This document shows, piece by piece, positions 5,287-6,998 of a stretch of DNA of 6,998 bases. Below the pieces are notes generated by a model. The model saw only the letters and a list, made by a program, of their open reading frames with translations. It was not told where the DNA came from and made no database searches. How positions within the stretch are numbered: position 1 is the first letter of the stretch; every line of letters starts with the position of its first letter. The stretch spans positions 1 through 6,998 of the forward strand of contig CALGLY010000231.1 of NCBI GenBank assembly GCA_937959095.1, read 5' to 3'. This stretch comes from an uncultured Saprospiraceae bacterium. Lineage in GTDB: Bacteria > Bacteroidota > Bacteroidia > Chitinophagales > Saprospiraceae. A program made the position numbers and the translations under genes.

Positions 5287-6998
5287 ATGGCGATATACAT
5301 ATCCATGCAAAACAACATTTTCGATCATTTCCGACGACAGCAACATTTTCGTACCGAACTGAAAAATGTAGATACGCTGTTTTTTCAAATCCAATTTGAT
5401 AGCTATGGCGCGTACTTAGAAGTCGTGGACAAAAAAGGGAGTGCGGTAGAGGTCAGTTATTTGAATTATAACGGCGCAATGCGGCAAGTGCTGCGCCTAT
5501 CGGAGCAAATAAAGGAACGCAATAGCTTCCTCATAGATTGGGAAAAACCTAGCGACCAACTTTATCTTTCCGAGTATGATTACTTGATAGAACAACTCCG
5601 AAACTGCACCAATGTTGTGGATAAGGAGATGCGTCCTTTGCGTTTTGCGGAAGGGCAAGGACAAGTTCAATTGCTCCTCCGACCTGTAGTGAAAGCCGAT
5701 GGCACGACTAGCGAAGACTTATTGGATAGCAAAACCGTGCTTTGGTATGAGAGTGCTTTGGAGGAGGATTTTTTGATGTTGAATGAGATGTTTATCCTTG
5801 CCAATCAACAAATCATTGAGGTAGAGCCGCTAGGAGGGAGCTTTTTGAGTTTGCCGTATTTCAATACACGAATTAATCGCACGGAACTGCCTGTTTTTCT
5901 ATCCCTATTTTTCTCCAATGTCAATAATGTTGCCTTACAATATGAGGATTATACGGTCGCCTTCAAGGAGGACTATGTGGTGGCGCGACCAAGCCTTATT
6001 TTTGAAAAAATAGACGTAGATGACTCGCTCATCATGCGGGTAGGGCAGACGCTACCCAATATGGGCGTGGAGGTATTGGATCAGTTTGAGCTGTATCGCT
6101 ATGCAGAAATAAATGAATTAGAGCGCAGCATAAATGTGAAAATGATAGAGCGCGAACCCATCGAAAGTATTGTGCAGCACATTCATAAATTGCTCCGAAA
6201 ACACGAACCAAAAAAGAAAGGACGCGGTGGCAGTAGCGTGATCGTGGAAGAGGAAATGTTTATCATTCCGAAGGATACGGCGGCTAATTTTATCTACAAT
6301 GAATTGCCCGAACTCTTGGTGAATTATCAGATATTTGGAGCGGAAAAACTGAAATCCTATAAGATAAATACCACGCCGCCTGCCTTGAAAATGAACTTGA
6401 GTCATGGCATTGATTTCTTTGAAGGTGAAGTGACGCTCGACTTCGGTAGTGAGCAAATGAACTTGTTCGATGTCCTCAATCAATACAACAAAAATCGCTA
6501 TGTGCTACTAAGCGATGGCTCACATGCTCTCGTGAATGAGAAGTATATGCGTCGCCTAGAACGCCTCTTCAAGAAGAAGGGCAAAAAGGCACAAATTTCC
6601 TTTTTCGATATGCCAATCGTGGAGGAAATAATAGACGAAAAAGTAAGTCGCGAAGCCTTCCAAAAGCCGCGCGAATTTTATAGCGGACTGAATGATCTAG
6701 CAAAAAAGAGAAAGAAAAAACCGAAAGTAAAAGCCACCTTGCGTCCTTATCAGGAACAGGGATTTAAGTGGCTAAGTTACCTGAATGACTACAAACTTGG
6801 TGGCTGTCTAGCAGATGATATGGGGCTTGGAAAAACCCTGCAAACCATCACGCTTTTAGCAGAGCTTTATTCCACTAAAAAGAAACATAAACCGACCCTT
6901 ATTGTGATGCCGAAAAGCTTGCTCTACAATTGGCAACGCGAAGTAGAGAAGTTTGCGCCACAGCTTTCGACCTATATTTTTTATGGTAATGATCGCGA
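5287..6998 (+). CDS. SNF2-family DEAD/DEAH-type helicase/ATPase (C-terminus outside window)
   Basis: The frame is open from 5287 to the right edge, 570 codons without a stop. Motif Q, LRPYQEQGFKWL, starts at residue 485. Motif I (Walker A) is DDMGLGKT at 510-517, and motif Ia lies in TLIVMPKSLLYNW from 537. The window ends before motif II (DEXH). These are characteristic of Swi2/Snf2 ATPases, which translocate on double-stranded DNA and remodel protein-DNA complexes. The roughly 480 residues before the motor are not a known fold by eye. They include basic patches at about 305-313 and 473-478, and a segment around 375-415 (FFEGEVTLDFGSEQMNLFD, then YVLLSDGS) resembling the region that precedes the motor in many bacterial SNF2 proteins. 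The first ATG follows an in-frame TGA (5284-5286). An alternative start is the ATG at 5305 (MQNNIFDHF); neither has a clear ribosome binding site. Confidence 0.93.
   Translation, partial: MAIYISMQNNIFDHFRRQQHFRTELKNVDTLFFQIQFDSYGAYLEVVDKKGSAVEVSYLNYNGAMRQVLRLSEQIKERNSFLIDWEKPSDQLYLSEYDYLIEQLRNCTNVVDKEMRPLRFAEGQGQVQLLLRPVVKADGTTSEDLLDSKTVLWYESALEEDFLMLNEMFILANQQIIEVEPLGGSFLSLPYFNTRINRTELPVFLSLFFSNVNNVALQYEDYTVAFKEDYVVARPSLIFEKIDVDDSLIMRVGQTLPNMGVEVLDQFELYRYAEINELERSINVKMIEREPIESIVQHIHKLLRKHEPKKKGRGGSSVIVEEEMFIIPKDTAANFIYNELPELLVNYQIFGAEKLKSYKINTTPPALKMNLSHGIDFFEGEVTLDFGSEQMNLFDVLNQYNKNRYVLLSDGSHALVNEKYMRRLERLFKKKGKKAQISFFDMPIVEEIIDEKVSREAFQKPREFYSGLNDLAKKRKKKPKVKATLRPYQEQGFKWLSYLNDYKLGGCLADDMGLGKTLQTITLLAELYSTKKKHKPTLIVMPKSLLYNWQREVEKFAPQLSTYIFYGNDR

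Noticed and set aside
5188..5394. 68-codon minus-strand ORF at the start of the helicase gene
   Set aside because: It overlaps the helicase N-terminus in antisense, and its translation shows no domain.
6118..6483. 121-codon minus-strand ORF inside the helicase
   Set aside because: The plus strand is one continuous SNF2 frame, and this is its antisense shadow.

Overview
The window looks like chromosomal DNA from a Bacteroidota (CFB-group) bacterium. The evidence is a PorP/SprF-family type IX secretion protein, AT-rich intergenic DNA, weak or absent Shine-Dalgarno sequences, and one good match to the Bacteroidota -7 promoter element (TAnnTTTG). No tRNA, rRNA, CRISPR array, transposase or phage gene was seen. 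A finer placement is not supported by sequence reading alone.

Layout. On the minus strand, from right to left, lie a small STAS-domain protein (2309-1938), ribonuclease Z (1816-878, TTG start) and the first 223 residues of a PorP/SprF-like protein (669-1, running off the left edge). On the plus strand lie pdxA (3150-4256), a predicted lipoprotein with MORN-type repeats (4435-5043), and a long SNF2-family helicase (5287 to the right edge, cut just after motif Ia). The two halves diverge from an 840-base stretch without a convincing gene (2310-3149).

The genes are mostly housekeeping and do not form an obvious single pathway: tRNA 3'-end maturation (RNase Z), regulation by a possible anti-anti-sigma factor (STAS), pyridoxal phosphate synthesis (PdxA), surface or secretion functions (PorP/SprF, MORN lipoprotein) and a DNA-dependent ATPase (SNF2). 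STAS and RNase Z may be co-transcribed, although a strong inverted repeat separates them.

The most unusual content is between the genes. All five gaps contain a long, mostly imperfect inverted repeat: 722-798, 1827-1937 (31 bp perfect arms), 2652-2821 plus 2875-3054 (two large hairpins in a row, the second with a 21 bp perfect segment), 4311-4414 and 5049-5182. Their sequences are mostly unrelated, so they do not look like copies of one element. The loop of the 1827-1937 repeat also carries an exact 20-base copy of part of the neighbouring STAS coding sequence. The structured stretch 2652-3054 upstream of pdxA is the best candidate here for something undescribed (structured RNA, foldback element or regulatory leader), but this rests on pairing traced by eye.
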